Positions 40,201-55,200 of a stretch of 64,000 nt of DNA are shown here, piece by piece (the first letter of the stretch is position 1; each line of letters starts with the position of its first letter). Origin of the DNA: Opisthocomus hoazin (Eukaryota; Chordata; Aves; Opisthocomiformes; Opisthocomidae); NCBI RefSeq assembly GCF_030867145.1, contig NC_134454.1, positions 66,384,308-66,448,307 on the forward strand. The letters are read 5' to 3'. The translations under genes were made by a program, and so were the position numbers. The notes under the pieces were generated by a model. The model made no database searches. It saw only the letters and a list, made by a program, of their open reading frames with translations, and was not told where the DNA came from.

Positions 40201-43200
40201 TGTGCCTAAACTGTAATCCTAAGCAATGTGAAAGCCAGACTAATATTACAGTACAATCATTTGATCTGCACGCTGGTCTTTTTTGCTAAATGAATTTTGC
40301 TCCAAGACAAGGTGGCTGTTTTCAGCACTTCTGTTGCGACTGCATATTTCTTTAGAAGATTTAAGAGAACTTGACATTTTATTACACTGACCACTTTTTG
40401 AGAGTCATGCAGCCACCATCTGATAGGCTTTTCAAAAGAAAGCCACCCAAGACACATTTTTATTTTTCCTCATCTCTGACTGAAAACTATTAACAAATTA
40501 ACTGAATGAGCTGTGTTTGAGCATTAAACTCTATCCATGTATTGGCATGTCTTCATAATTCATTCAGAACAATCTAGATACGACTGCATGACCGACACCT
40601 CTCCTTTGATTCTTCAAGGCCTTGCAGGCCATAATATACAAGTGAGCAAGTAAAAAAGCATTCAAAAATTTCCCCATTCTCAACCACCACATTTTCTCCA
40701 CTAGGAGTTTGTCAGCCTTTCTATTCTTCCGTTTGACTGACTTGTCTCAGATTCTGCAGTGTCTGAAAAAAGCCGTGCTTATCAGGTTTGAATGTACCAT
40801 GCATACCACAGATGCTGTAGTCTACACCGTTGCACATTGTCCCCTAGCGGCTTGTGCACAGTTGCAAAAGAAAATCTAAATGTGTGGAGCTTCACATGCA
40901 AAAACAAAACAGGTGACCAATTAGGTTCTCTGGATGCGCCAAAGAGATCAACAGTACAGTTTTGCTAATCCTTACTTTTGTCTCCAGAATAAAGCAGCAG
41001 AACTTTGTAGCTGATCATGTTACATAGTGCTGACAGGTCCTGAAAGATTATTATGACCAGCGGACCCTTGAGAGGCCTCTACACATTTTACATAAGCACA
41101 GCATGCATCAGCATTGTAAGCAACAACTATCTTTTCTCAATGTTTCTTTACGTGCCGATGGAATGCCCGATGGAAAGAATCACAGAAAACGTACACTAAC
41201 CTGCATACTCCACTTCTATATCTGCCAAGGCTCGTACAGTATTCTCATGCTTTACTTCTCCAATATCAAGCATCCCGACACTGTCATATACATGCTTTGT
41301 CTTCCTGATCAGTTCTTCTGTTCTTGTTCTAATTTGCACTGGTGACAGGTCCCATCTCAAAAGGTTCCGGCCTGATGCTATGTATGAAGAAGTCTTCAGC
41401 TGGCTAGTAATTTCTGCTCCTAATGTCATTCTCAACACAAGCCGTGGCCCAATGGACCTGAAAGTATAAAAATGATCTTTGCATAGTAAGATTCTAGTTC
41501 AAGAGGTAGTTTATAGCAAACATTAAAAAAAGGCAACAGACTTTTAATAATTAGAGAGTATTTTTAGAAGCAAGAACAAAGTCCTTTTTAGAGCCATTGC
41601 TTGTCCAGCAGGACGATACACAGCCATTACCCTTATCAATTCAGTCTAGTTTTAAATAAATCAGAGTTATTTCTTCTGCCTTTTCCATCTAGAGGATGAC
41701 TAAGTGCGGACAGGGATAAAAACTTTGTTATTGACAAAACCAGACAGATTAAGTTACTATTCAATCTTCCAAGAAAAACAGAATTACAATTGCTGAAACT
41801 CTATAGAAACAGACAGTATTAGAATTTTTGAAATAAGGAATAAAATCCACACAGTGATCTGTAGATTATGAAGACCAAGAACTGCAAACATGCACAAAAC
41901 AAGATACAAAAAAAGTCATTTTTGAGAGTCATGCAGCCACCATCTGATAGGCTTTTCAAAAGAAAGCCACCCAAGACACATTTTTATTTTTCCTCATCTC
42001 TGACTGAAAACTAATTATTAAAACAAATTAATTCATTAAAACAAATAATTTTATATTTACACGGGATGTCTGCCACACAATCAGCCATGGGAGGAAAACT
42101 TCTAGTTGTTACTCACCTGAAAAAATATTCCTTTAATTGTTGTGGATTTTAAATAGACAGTTTTACTCTATTGCCAGAAGACGTACATAAGTTTACTGTA
42201 ATTTATGTACTGTTAATCCTGATTATATAAATCAACTATATTTCAGCTTTAGCTAGCAGAACAGTTTACATATGTAACTGATCTTAGTGTGCTGTGCAAC
42301 CAATGACTGCCTTTTCACTAATCTTTTTGACAATATTAAAAAAAAAAAAAAGAAAAAAATACTTGGAGCAAAGAATCCAAACAGGAGTTTAAAAGATACT
42401 GGCTTCAGAAATACAGCACTACCAATAATCCAATACTCAACTCGGTAGTATAAAGGAAAAGGATACATACTCAGGCTACTGACTGAAGTGGGGTCAACAG
42501 AAACCCACACAGTCAAGAAGATGTCCGCCCCATGACTACATTAATAGCTCAGTTATATATGAAGTAATTTCTGAGGAAGATAATAATTCGACAGCTTGCA
42601 TTCAAGGAGTAAAACTTCCTGCAGTGTTTAGTATCATAGGAACATCATAGGAGGATATCTGGCTGGCAAAGACTTATTATCAGCCTCCCTATTTCAGTCA
42701 CACAATTTAAAATAATAACTCAACAAAAACACCCAAACAAACCATATTTTGTTATGTTTATAATGACAAATTAAAATTTTCAACCATAACTAAAGAAATA
42801 GAAGAACACACACAGAGACCTTGCTACCAAAATGGATGTTTACTTAACGCTATCTTACATTAAATACCTTTTTCTGCTAGTGCTAGCCACGTACCTGTAT
42901 TAATTCTATTGTAAAACCAGTCTGGTATGTGCGCAAGTGCTAAGATAGGTTTTGACATACAATGTAGGGAGCATGCACATAAGGATAGGCAATTTTAGCC
43001 TGAAGGAAAAAAAAAAAGCAGAAGTGAAATGCCAACAATCTGAAAAGAGCCACAAGCAGGCCTTCTGTTTGAAGGCAAGACTTTTTGTTAAAAGTCTCAC
43101 TTGTCTATAAAAGGAATTCTCTAGAAATAGCCTAGCCAAAATTATTTTTATGCAAGACAAAAATGAAAGACAACATTGCTATCTATGCTTTCTGTTAACA

Positions 43201-46200
43201 TTTTTTTTTTAAATTGTTACTGCAGTTTCTCCAAATCCTCCCACACCAGTGCAGGCAAGATGCTTACTTTTCCCTTCTATTGGCATACAGAAACATCAAT
43301 ATCCAGCACATTGATGATTTGACTCTGAAAATGAAGCCTAAATAAAGTACGTTCCGCCCACCTCCGTTCCATCTCTGACACCAACTTGGTTCCGACATTA
43401 ATGCCTTAACAGCCTCTCCAGTGGGCTACTGAAAATTTGAATCTCAGTTGGAAGTTTATGATAAATGAAGCTGCTTTCATGATCGCAAAAGGCTGTTAGT
43501 ATTCTCAGAATGCATTAGTTTCCCATCCCCCAAACCCACAGAATTCTATCCGGAATCTACAAATCCATTAAAGAACAGTACTTCATTAAGTCATGAACAG
43601 CCTCCTACTGGACTGCCCTATGTCTAGTTTTTCACACATGACTAGTGCAGCTCTGGTATAAACTCATGGGAGCTGAAGGGGAACCTCCTCAAAAGCAGGT
43701 TCAAGGCTCTGAACTCTACCCACTCCTTGACCCACCTCTACCCCCCCAAACATCAGAAAGAATCTGAAATGTGCCAAATTAAGGTGAAAATGAAAGTAAA
43801 ATAGAATCAACTGAAAACAACAGCCTGAACAACATAAAAACTGACAACTATGCTAAGATGCAGGATATGGAGCAGGTGGGTTTTTTTCAAGGGAACCTAC
43901 AGCCTTCTGTCATTCATTACCTTCACCGAGATGTATAGAAAACACAGCCCTGTCACTGACCAACTACATATTACCAGAAACAAACACTAAAATAGTCAAA
44001 GCACCAGTAGATTATATTAATTTCAGCCTGTCCAAAAAGTTTAATTAATAATTAAAGTTGGACTTCCTTCATGAACTTGCACGCAGGGTCCCCCATTACT
44101 GCAGAGCACTACTTTAAAACACAAAAAAAATATGCCATCTGATTTTCTTAGTATGTTGGCTAGTTGCCCTGAGGAATACACATACAAATTTGACAGCTGC
44201 ATAAATGATTGCCATAAATGCCAGCAAGTATCTATCTGGAAAACATAGGACTGTGCCTTGTTTTGAAATGTTGATACCTTGTCTCCTCCTGCCGATACAA
44301 GGAAGCACCAGTCTTTTATGTAGATTAACAAAAGCAGTACAAACTCAGAAAGACCTGTAAGGCTTTCTAATTGACCAAATGCAGGTAGGCCTTCAAAAAC
44401 TGTAACAGAACACTTCACACAAAGCCAATCGCTACATGCAGCTTTTCAAATAACCATTTACAGATGTGTGTCATTACCTTGCTACCAATCAATCAGATTG
44501 TACTTAAAGCAAATGTAACTCACATCAGATTAGTAAAAAACAACATGTAAGTGAAAATATATGCACAGGTGAAATCTTGGCCATTTCTTTCATGGCTTAG
44601 TATTTAATATTCTTTGCCTACGTGTCCAGTTTTTGGTTAAAACAGAATTGATTCTCTTTTAGTGAATCTTCCTTACAGATAAGTTCTTCTAAGTCACTGC
44701 AATTTTCTGAAGCTGGCTGTGTATTTTACAGACAATGTCCGCTCCAAAGCTGGTAATATCTAATGTTCATAGTTTTACTGAGCTAATGTAGGAATGGAAG
44801 GCAGGAAAGGCCCCTGTTTATAATTATTACTATAGCAGCCAAGGTCACCAACAGAACTCTTAGGTCCTGCGAGCGAGGAACCGTAAAGGGTCGCACTTGC
44901 AGGGAGGGACGGACAGAACAGCCGACCCGATACTGACCAACACGGTATTCCGCGCCGTGCACGTCACACTCAGTTTAAAGCTGGGGGATCACGAGGGTCT
45001 CGCTGTCTTTGTCCATGGTCGGCTTCTGCAGAGGACCCTGCTCGCTGTCCTGCCTGCGATCCTGATCCAGATTCCGATCCGTGCACTCCCTAGTCCTGTT
45101 CCCGCCTACCAGCGTATCCGGTCCGGGATTTCCCGGTGCCTGCCCGCAGCCGCCAGCGCCGGGAAACTCCGCGTCGGCGTTGTGTGTTTTGCACTGTTTC
45201 TCTTATTATTAATTGTAGTGGTATTATTATTAAAGTTGTTTTGATATTCAATTTGTAAGTCTCTCTCCCGTTTCCTCCTTTTTCCCTTCCCGTGGGAGAG
45301 GGGGCGGGGGGTAATAGCGAGCATCTGCCGCTCTGCGTATTGCTGCCCTGCTTAAAAACGGTGACACCACACAAAACTATAAATCAATAAATTGTCCAAA
45401 CTCCATGTATCAGACTGCAATAAAATTGATAATTTACTAACTTTATCTTATTTGTTCAAGAAATAACCAAAGAACCAATGCCAAAATTAAAGATTAAATG
45501 GACTATAAAGAAACAAGAAAGAAGAGTATAACTAAAATAGTATGACTGTCTCAAAAATGCTCTCCAACTACACTTATCATGTTATTAGAGAGAAAATATT
45601 ACCGTAAATTGTATCATTGAGGGAAACTTTAACTTCTCAGACATAAACTGGAAAATAAAGTCTATTAATAATGGTAGGAACCAGATGCAACAGCAAACAG
45701 CTTTCTTCAAATAGCAACTGAACCAACAAGATGCAATTATTATTTTAGGCTTGCTGTTGGTAAATGGCAGCAACATTACAGAAGAGCCAACCATTGCTTG
45801 GACTGAGCAATCAGAAGTTTATTCAGTTTAAATTAGATGGAAGGAGAAACAAATATAGGTCTTTAAATAATGTTACATGTATACTGCAATTATCCCAGGT
45901 GTCCATGGGTAGGCTGTTGCTAATGCCTGAACTGATTTGTTGAAACTGTTTCAGATATTACGTTGGATTTTCTGCAGCGCAGTGTAGAACAGTAGACATA
46001 TCTGAACAAGCCTGGGTTAAGGCTAAGGTTCATGTCCAGCAGCAGTATTGCCTGAAGATAATCTTCTTTCCCCTTGCTGCTAATTTCTGCCTCCGTACAC
46101 CATTCCATCAATGACAGCAGCATAACTATTCATAGGGTCATACTTCGAAAAGAGTCAGGGCAGCATACAGGTGAAAAATTAAGCAGACCAAAAAAATGCA

Positions 46201-49200
46201 GGGGGGACAGCTTTTTTACAACTTCTCAGTTCCATCATCTATTTGATGTGTGACTTCAAAACAGTTGTGCTGACCTAACCAAAGGATCAAAAGTGTCAAC
46301 AGTCACCTAAGACTGCACTACTGCTAGTAGTAGTGCATACTACTATGTATAAAATGCACAGATTTATTCTGCCAAAAAAGTGTCAAGATGATTGCTGTCA
46401 TTAAGCATACCATTTAAATGTCCCAAAGTGAAAAGAGCTATTAATGCTAAGAGGCAATATTGACATAAGAATAAATTAGAATAAATTGGTCAGGAATACA
46501 TGTAAGCTAGAATTTTAGGAGACATTTGTAACGATCAGGGCAGTGAGACTCTGAAACAGCTGCCCAATAAGCTCCAAGAAGTTAAAACGCCTCTATTTAT
46601 TGCATGGAGCTTGACCAGCTAATAAAACAGATTCTATTACTTGGTTACCTAAAGTAGCACGGGACTAGACTTTGTCACTCCAATCCTCCCTTCCAGTCCC
46701 TATGTTCCTGTAAGGTCCTTCAAAATTAAAGCACCTGTATTTACATTGCATTTTTACTATGAATAACTAACTGGCCTCTGTTAGCAACTTGCAATGGCCT
46801 TTTTCTTCAGCAAGTCCCATGGCATCTAATAACATCAGTGGAATAACATACAGGGCAGACTGAAATATATTATGCATTTGTGCACTGCTTCATCCATCTA
46901 TGAGAAGTTCAGGAAGAAAGGCACAGAAGGTTTAGTCTGGACTTTCAGCTACAACAAAGAGTATTACAGAAGCAGATGTTTTCACAAACTATGGTATCTG
47001 CCAATCCCCAAAGCAGTAAGAATGATAATTTCTGCCAAAAGCAGTGTAAGTTGAATAACAATTTAAAAGATTAGTAGCTACTTCTAAAAGAGGATTTTTA
47101 AGAAAAAAACAAAGCTTCTAAGTTACAGAGTGCAATCATTGCTATTTTTGCTAGAATGCTAGGTGATTTATTTTACCAACAAATCTACAATTTGATTACT
47201 TGCTGCTTCTGGAAAATATAATTTGATTTGATTTTAGAAAGGAAAAGGACCTTTATTGTACTCTATTACAGCAATACAGTGGCTAACATAACTGCTGCAA
47301 AGACAAACAAAGCAATTGAATTTACAGACTGACTTTTAACTTGTGCAGTAAGTATTTTAAGCCTATTAAACATTTATGTAAGTCTGGTTTTGTTTAGAAA
47401 CATTTTCCATGACTGGAACATTCCAAGCAACCCTTTGTTGGCACATTCCATTAACGCTATTAAAATAAAACAAGAAAGCCACAATCTATGAAGTAGAAAC
47501 AGCAAAGGATAGTACCAGCTTTAGAAAATACAAAAACCTGCAAGCTTGTCCACAACATGCTGCTACTACTGATAATCATTTTATATGGTCAAGATTTAAG
47601 CCTGCTGTCTCATTTAACTGATTACATATGGATAGCCGTGACTCCTTCTAAGACTCTTCTAATGGCACTTCCAGTTTTCAAATTAATCTTCACCTAAACA
47701 GAATTAGTTACATTGTTCTGTAAAATTGTACTTGTCAAAGTGTATTAACAAGTGTGTTTCTGGGAAACATATATACAGACCAGTCTGTTGTACTTGCTAA
47801 TAAATTTGACAGGTCTATGCAGCCACACAAAAATCAGAGTATATCAGCTTCATGTAGGATGGAAAACTATTCTCCGCTGACAAAAGGTCTGGGATAACAG
47901 CTTCAAGAGTAAAGTGGGAGCCAAGATTTTAAAAAGAAAAGAGAGACAGAGAGGGGTCTCAAATTCAGATAACTTAGTCATCTTCTAGTTTTTAATACTC
48001 TGATGGCAAAAAAATACAATTAAATTTTTCTTCCTGCAGCTTATGTATACTTCAGGGAACATTCCTATGGATATAAATAAGAGCAGATTTGCAAATCACA
48101 ACACACACTATGAACAGCTTTTTCAATCAGTAGTTTACTGTATGAAGCTTTGTAAAAGCTGCCAATTTAAAATTAAGAACAACAGTAAGACCATTTCGAT
48201 TTTTCTACCTTTTGAAACAGCAGACCTTAGTTAAGCAACACTTCCTAGTTTTACAGACTGCAGGAGAACCAGCGCGGAGTGCTGGAAGCCAGCACTGTGT
48301 GTGTGAGGACCATACTCATCAGGTATCTGCAATCAACATTCACGGGGTCTCAGTGTTATGACTCCACCTAGAGGTCTCGTTAAAAAACAAAACTAAAAAC
48401 TAGACACATTCTATTAAGGCAATAAAAAACCTGACAATTTGCCTCAGAACAAATTATTTAATACTTCAATAATATGCCATATTTTAGCATCTCCCTGAAA
48501 GTAAGACTCAAGTGTTACCATATATAAATGACAGCAGACAGGCATGGTTTATGCAAAGCTTTGTAACAGTCAAGCCTCACACAGAACAGAATACTTTTTT
48601 TTTCTTTATATGAAGAAGTCAAAAAGCATTTCAGAAACAAACCACAACGAGTATCTAGCAAAATCTAATATAACCTAAGATACATTGCAGTCAGTGTGTG
48701 TTTTCAGGATGGATTTTAAGACAGAAATTTAATAGGCTAAAATCTTTGTATTATTTAGAGATCCTTAATTCTTGTTTGGATTTTAAATATGTCTTCATAT
48801 TGTTTCACTTCTGATTCACTGTTTCAGACAAGTAGTAACTGTATATTTTGTAGTAAAGCAAGGACAAAATCAAGCAGAGTAAGCAGATTACTAAGTAACC
48901 CAAATCCAAAAACAAGAAGGGCAGGAGAGGAAGTCCAAGACAGAACAAGTAAAGTATGGTTAAATAGCTCAAAGCTAATTGCAGGACATTTCAATTGAGC
49001 CAAAGGAATGAGAGTACAGGCCCACAATGTAAGTCATCACTTTTTCATGCTGGACAAACACATTTGAAGTCCTTTTTACACTTGGCTCTTGACAGTGTAC
49101 GGAACAGTGAATACATGCCTTGAATTCCTGGTCCATTTTCCTTAGAAAAGTACTTGCCTCCATGTTGTGACTGTTTGGCACAGACAGATCTCACTACAGC

Positions 49201-52200
49201 AAGAGGGTAGCACGTTTAGAACTTCCTAATTTAAAGCTCCATAACTGCCATTTTTTTTCTTAAGCTGCTTTGGAAGGAACAGAAGAAAATCTATGCCTTT
49301 TAACACTAAACCATTAATTTTGTCACTACATCTTTCAGAAAAAAAGTATTCTCTGCAGCTTAATTCACTGTGCACTCTACATTGATTTACTCCTGTAACA
49401 GTTATACTTCTAGCTCTTCTAGCTCAATGTGAGCAAGTTAAAAAAGCTGCAAGTTATAAAAACATTTTAAAATCTTTATTGATACCTACATTTCCCTCAG
49501 CTCTGCCTTTATGACCTCACTATCTGGCAACAGATGTTTACTGGTTTCTCTAATAGAATTAACATCAACAGTAAACAATTAAAAAAGACGCTCTGTGGCA
49601 ACTAACAAAATAATGTGTTACAATTTACTTACATCCTCTCCCTTTCCCTCCAACAGTCTTTAAACAAAAGGAATTTGAAAACTAGTCTGACTGACTTTCA
49701 TAAGAGGAGGTGATTTCCACACAGCAGTCTAAGGTGGAACACACAGAAGTGTCAGGGTACTGTTTCTGCAGAATGTCTGATATGTAAAATTGTGGTGTCC
49801 ATGGTTCTAGCTAAAAAAACCCCGAACAACCAAGCAAACCCAAACCAAAACCCAAAATTACTACGACTGCTAAACCAGGCTTGAAATTCATTCTGTTAAC
49901 TGAATCCGTTCTGTGTCACAGCAAGCCTCCATCACAGCACAACCTGTTTGGAGGATCTTAGCAAGGAACTTGAGAGACTGTTCAACACTTGCATGCAGAC
50001 AGTAGATGTACGACACTGAATTTGATGCAGCAGGTGCTCATTAGGGTTATGTCATTGTTTGGTTTTACCATCTGGTGAACCATGGAAACAGTGGAAAAAA
50101 TACTGCTTTTAAGGCCCTACAGCTCTCTCAGGTGCTGCTGCATAAGCATCTATCATATGTCTATCCTGTGAGTAATATAAACAGCAAGTAAAGTGATGCT
50201 ATTTAGTGCAAACCCCACACATTATTACTACTGGCATAGTTCAAGTACTTGAATGCAGCCAGCTAATGCATGAAAGGCAGCTTCTTGACTCTGACTAAAG
50301 TGGTGCCACAGGACAGACAAAACTACGAGGAGGGTTTGTCAAGACAAAAGGTTTCCTTGATTTGCACCCACAGTTAATCATTTCAGCCTGTACCATGGAA
50401 ATACCCTGTGAATTCCAATTGATCTTAAGCCTCACACAGCCAAAGCAGTGAGAAATCTTTTTTGCTGTCACTAGTTAGTTGGAAAACTCTATGCCTCCAC
50501 GGCAGATGATGACTTAATCTCACTTACTTGTACCATTTTAAGTCACTCTGCTTCTTGGGATGACAGTGCATTACAGCATTTCATGATTGTTTCAATGCTT
50601 GCAAAATCCCAAACAGCGCTCTGTGCTACAGTGTGCCTGCTCAACACCACAAACTAGGCAAGCAAATGAAGCCTGCCTTCTGCTCTGTTTTTTGAGTGAA
50701 TAGTGACTAAGCAACACTGAGTGCTTCCCAGGCTGGTTCCAGGCTACATGAAAGATTCTTCTATCATGATAAGCATGGCCAACAACTTCACTCATTTAAC
50801 ACCCTACAGCAGATATAAAAAATGTCTCTGTTAAAGACGTACCTCTCTTAGAGATGGTACAACACACCCACCCACTCGTATTTTGCTCAGAGACAAGTGT
50901 AATTCCCCCCACCTTGCCTTCCCTAATCTACATCTAACGTACTGGAAAAAGAGTCTCCTCTACAGAGGGAAATCGTGACTCAGAAGTCTACTGGAATTCT
51001 TTGCAGGAGTCAATATAATCTCACCATAAATCCAAGGAGTTAATATAAGCTATTTGATTTCCAAAGACTGTTGACCAAAAAGTCCTAAAGAAACCATGCT
51101 GCTGTGAGATGAGAAGGGAGATCCTCTTATGGATAAACAGCCAAAAACTAGGAAAGAAACAGAAATGGCTGCTCATTTTTCTGAATTGAACTAGGTGACC
51201 AGTGGAACCCAGCAGGATTCTATGCTGGGTTCTGTATTCTCTGAGGTATATTTATACCTCATCTATGAAAGGGTAGGATTAATGAAGTGACAAAACTTAC
51301 TGATGATTAATTTACTGATGATAATGCAGTGTACTAAACGTAGTCACCAAAAGTTGTGAAAGAATGTCACAACCCCGAGTAAAGTTTAAAACCACCAACA
51401 AAGTGAATTTCAGTCTTCATAAATGCAAATTGACACACAGTTCTGACTTTACATATACAGCGATAAGCTGTGAGCTGATCTAGTCAATCTGCAGACAGAA
51501 CAGTTTAACGGAAACATCAGGCAAAAAGCAGCTGAAAAGAAGCAAATGATAGGATTTAGTAGAGGTGGAACAGAGAATGAAACTCAAAGATTCATCACAC
51601 CACTCTGTAATAACATGAAGCACACACATACTACGTGCAGTTCTGATCCTCCCAACAGTTACAAACTCTCTCACCTTCTGTTCTCCCACCTGCCAAAACC
51701 TTTTCCAAGTCATGATGGGTTAGTAATAACCAGCTGCAGTGAGCAATGGACTCCACTCAAAGAAGAACTAACTAATCCCACTAATCCCAGTGGATTCTTA
51801 AAATTTGATAAGACAGAAAGACAGAAAGACAGACAGAAAGACACAGACAGACAGAAAGACAGAAAGACAGAAAGACAGAAAGAACAACAGAGGAAGTACT
51901 TCAGAGATTTATACAATCATGAAGAAGATGGAGAGAATGAGCAGGAATCAATTTTTCCCCTGTCACCTCCAACAAAGCTTAGGAAGACATCAAACACTGT
52001 TCATAGAATCATAGAATGGTAAGGGTTGGAAGGGACCTCAAAAATCATCTAGTTCCAACCCCCCTGCCATGAGCAGGGACATCTTCCACTAGACCAGGGT
52101 GCTCAGAGCTCCATCCAACCTGGCCTTGAACACTGCCAGGGATGAGGCAGCCACAGCTTCTCTGCGCAACCTGTTCCAGTGTTTCACCACCCTCATGGTG

Positions 52201-55200
52201 AAGAATTTCTTCCTAATATCTAATCTAAATCTGCCCTTTTTTTGTTTACAGCCATTCCCTCTTGTCCTGTCACTACACACCCTTGTGAAAAGTCCCTCTC
52301 CATCCTTCCTGCAGGCCACCTTCAGGTACTGGAAGGCTGCTCTAAGGTCACCCCGGAGCCTTCTCTTCTCCAGGCTGAACAGCCCCAACTCTCCTAGTCT
52401 GTCCCCACAGGATAGGTGCTCGAGCCCTCTGATCATCTTCATGGCCCTCCTCTGGACCTGCTCCAACACATCCATGTCTCCCTTGTGCTGAGGGCTCCAG
52501 AGCTGGATGCAGGACTCCAGGTGGGGTCTCACAACAGCGGAGTCAAGGGGAGAATCACCTCCCTCGACATGCTTGATACAGCCCAGGGTATGGTTGGCCT
52601 TCTGGGCTGCAAGCGCACATTGCCGGCTCATGTTGAGCTACCCATCCACCAGTACCCCTAAGTCCTTCTCCTCAGGGCTGCTCTCAAGCCACTCTCCGCC
52701 CAGCCTGTACTTGTGTTTGGGGCTACCCTGACCCACGTGCAGGACCTTGCACTTGGCCTGTTGAACTTCATGTGGTTCACACAGGCCCACCTCTCCAGCC
52801 TGTCAAGGTCCCTCTGAATGGCATCCCTTCCCTCCAGCGTGTCAACCACGTCACACAGCTTGGTGTCGTTGGCAAACTTGCTAAGGTTACACTCAGTCCC
52901 ACTGTCCATCTCGCCAACAAAGATATTAAACAGCACCGGTCCAAGTACCGACCCCTGAGGCACACCACTCATCGCTGGTCTCCACCTGGACATCGAGCCA
53001 TTGACTGCAACTCTTTGTGTGCGTCCATCGAGCCAGTTCCTTATCCATCGAGTTGTCCATCTGCCAAATCCATGTCCTTCCAATTTAGAGACAAGGACAT
53101 CATGCGGGACAGTGTTGACTGCCTTGCACAAGTCGAGGCAGACAATGCCAGTTGCCCGCCCTTTGTCCACCAACACTGTAACCCCATCATAGAATGATAT
53201 CAAGTTGGTCAGGCATAATTTGCCCTTGGTGAAATCATGTTGGCTGTCCCCAGTTGCCTCCTTGTTATCCACGTGCCTTAGCATGGTTTCAAGGAGGATC
53301 TGCTCCATCACCTTGCCAGGCACAGAGGTGAGACTGACTGGCCTGTAGTTCCCCGGGTCTTCCTTTTTTCCCTTTCTGAAAATGGGGGTGATGTTGCCCC
53401 TTCTCCAGTCAGTGGGGACCTCCCCAGACCGCGATGACCTCTCATATATGATGGAGAGTGGTTTGGCAACTTCATCTGCCAGTTCCCTCAGGACCCGCAG
53501 ATGCATCTCATCAGGCCCCATGGACTTGTGCACCTTCAGGTTCCTTAGGCAGTCTCAAACCTGGCCTTCTCCTTCAGTGCGCGGTTCTCCATTCTCCCAG
53601 TTCCCGCCTTTGCCTTCTGCAACTTGGGCGGTGTGGCTAGAGCACTTGCTGTTGAAGACTGTGGCAAAAAAGTTGTTCAGCACCTCAGCTTCCTCCATGT
53701 TCCAGGTAACCAGGTCTCCAGCTTCCTTCCACAGAGGGCCCACATTTTCCCTAGTGTGCCTTCTATCACTGACATACCTATAGAAGGCTTTCCTGTTCCC
53801 TTTGACACCACTGGCCAGATTTAATTCTGTCAGGACTTTAGCTTTCCTAACTTGCTCCCTGGCTACTCAGACGACTTCTCTGTATTCCTCCCAAGCTACC
53901 TGTCCTTGCTTCCATCCTCCGTAGGCCTCCCTTTTCTGCTTGAGTTTGGCCAGGAGCTCCCTGTTCATCCAGGCATTTCTGCCTGACTTCCTCTTGGTTG
54001 GGATGCATCGCTCCTGAGCTTGGAGGAGGTGATCCTTGAATACTGACCAGCTTTCTTGGGCCCCTCTTCCCTCTAGGGCTTTATCCCATGGTATTCTACC
54101 AAGCAGATCCCCCTGAGGAGGCCAAAGTCTGCTCTCCCAAAGTCCAGGGTAGTGAGCTTGCTGTGCACCCTCCTTGCTGCCCTAAGGATCTTAAACTCCA
54201 CCATTTCATGGTCACTGCAGCCAAGGCTGCCCCTGACTTCCACATTCCCCACCAGCTCCTCCTTGTTGGTGAGAACAAGGTACAGCATCGCACCTCTCCT
54301 TGTGGGCTCCTCTATCACTTGGAGGAGGAAGTTGTCATCAATGCATTTCAGGAACCTCCTGGATTGCCTGTGCCCTGCTGCGTTGTCCCTCCAACTGATG
54401 TCAGGGTGGTTGAAGCCCCCCATGAGGACAGGGCTTTTGAACATGAGGCTTCTATCTGCCTATAGAGGGCCTCATCCGCTCGCTCGTCCTTGGTCAGGCG
54501 GTCTGCCGCAGACTCCCGCTATAATGTTGCCAGTCCCTGCCCTGCCTTTAATCTTGACCCATAAACTCTCTGTGGGCTCCTCATCCAATCCCAGGTGGAG
54601 CTCCATGCACTCCAGCTGATATTGACACAGAGGGTGACACCTCCTCCTCATCTCTCCTGCCTTCCTAAAGAGCCTGTATCCTTCTATCTCAATACTCCAG
54701 TCATAGGAGCTGTCCCACCATGTCTCCGGGATGCCAATGATATCATAGCCCCGCAGATGTGCGCACATCTCTAGCTCCTCTTGTTTATTCCCCATGCTAT
54801 GCGCATTTGCATAAAGGCGTTTGAGCTGAACCCCCAATGAAGCTGCACCGCTGCTGCCACGCAGCTCCCTGTTCCGTACCCTCACTGACACAGCAGAGTG
54901 AAGGTCCTCGCTAGCACACCATCCACTAACAGCTGAGTTGCCACCCCCAGGCTTTTCACTAGCTAGCCTGGTTTTATCCCCCTCCCCCTTCAAATCTAGT
55001 TTAAAGCCCTATCAATGAGCCCTGCTAACTCCTGAGCTAGGATCCTCTTCTCCTTTTGCAACAGGTGTACCCCATCTGTTGCCAGCAGGCCTGGTGCCAT
55101 GTAAACTGACCCATAATCAAAGAACCCCAAATTTTGAGTGTGACACCAGGCTTAGAGTCAAGTATTGATCTGTTGACTCCTCCTGTTTTTTCCCTCATCT

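Noticed and set aside
44897-45244. Plus-strand open frame of 115 codons ending in a hydrophobic Leu/Val stretch
   Set aside because: Lies entirely in the ERVL-like LTR; the hydrophobic end comes from the TTATTATTATT stretch.
51546-52022. Plus-strand open frame of 158 codons with Lys/Asp/Arg/Gln repeats
   Set aside because: Its middle is the AGAC/AGAAAGAC microsatellite translated; no protein family.
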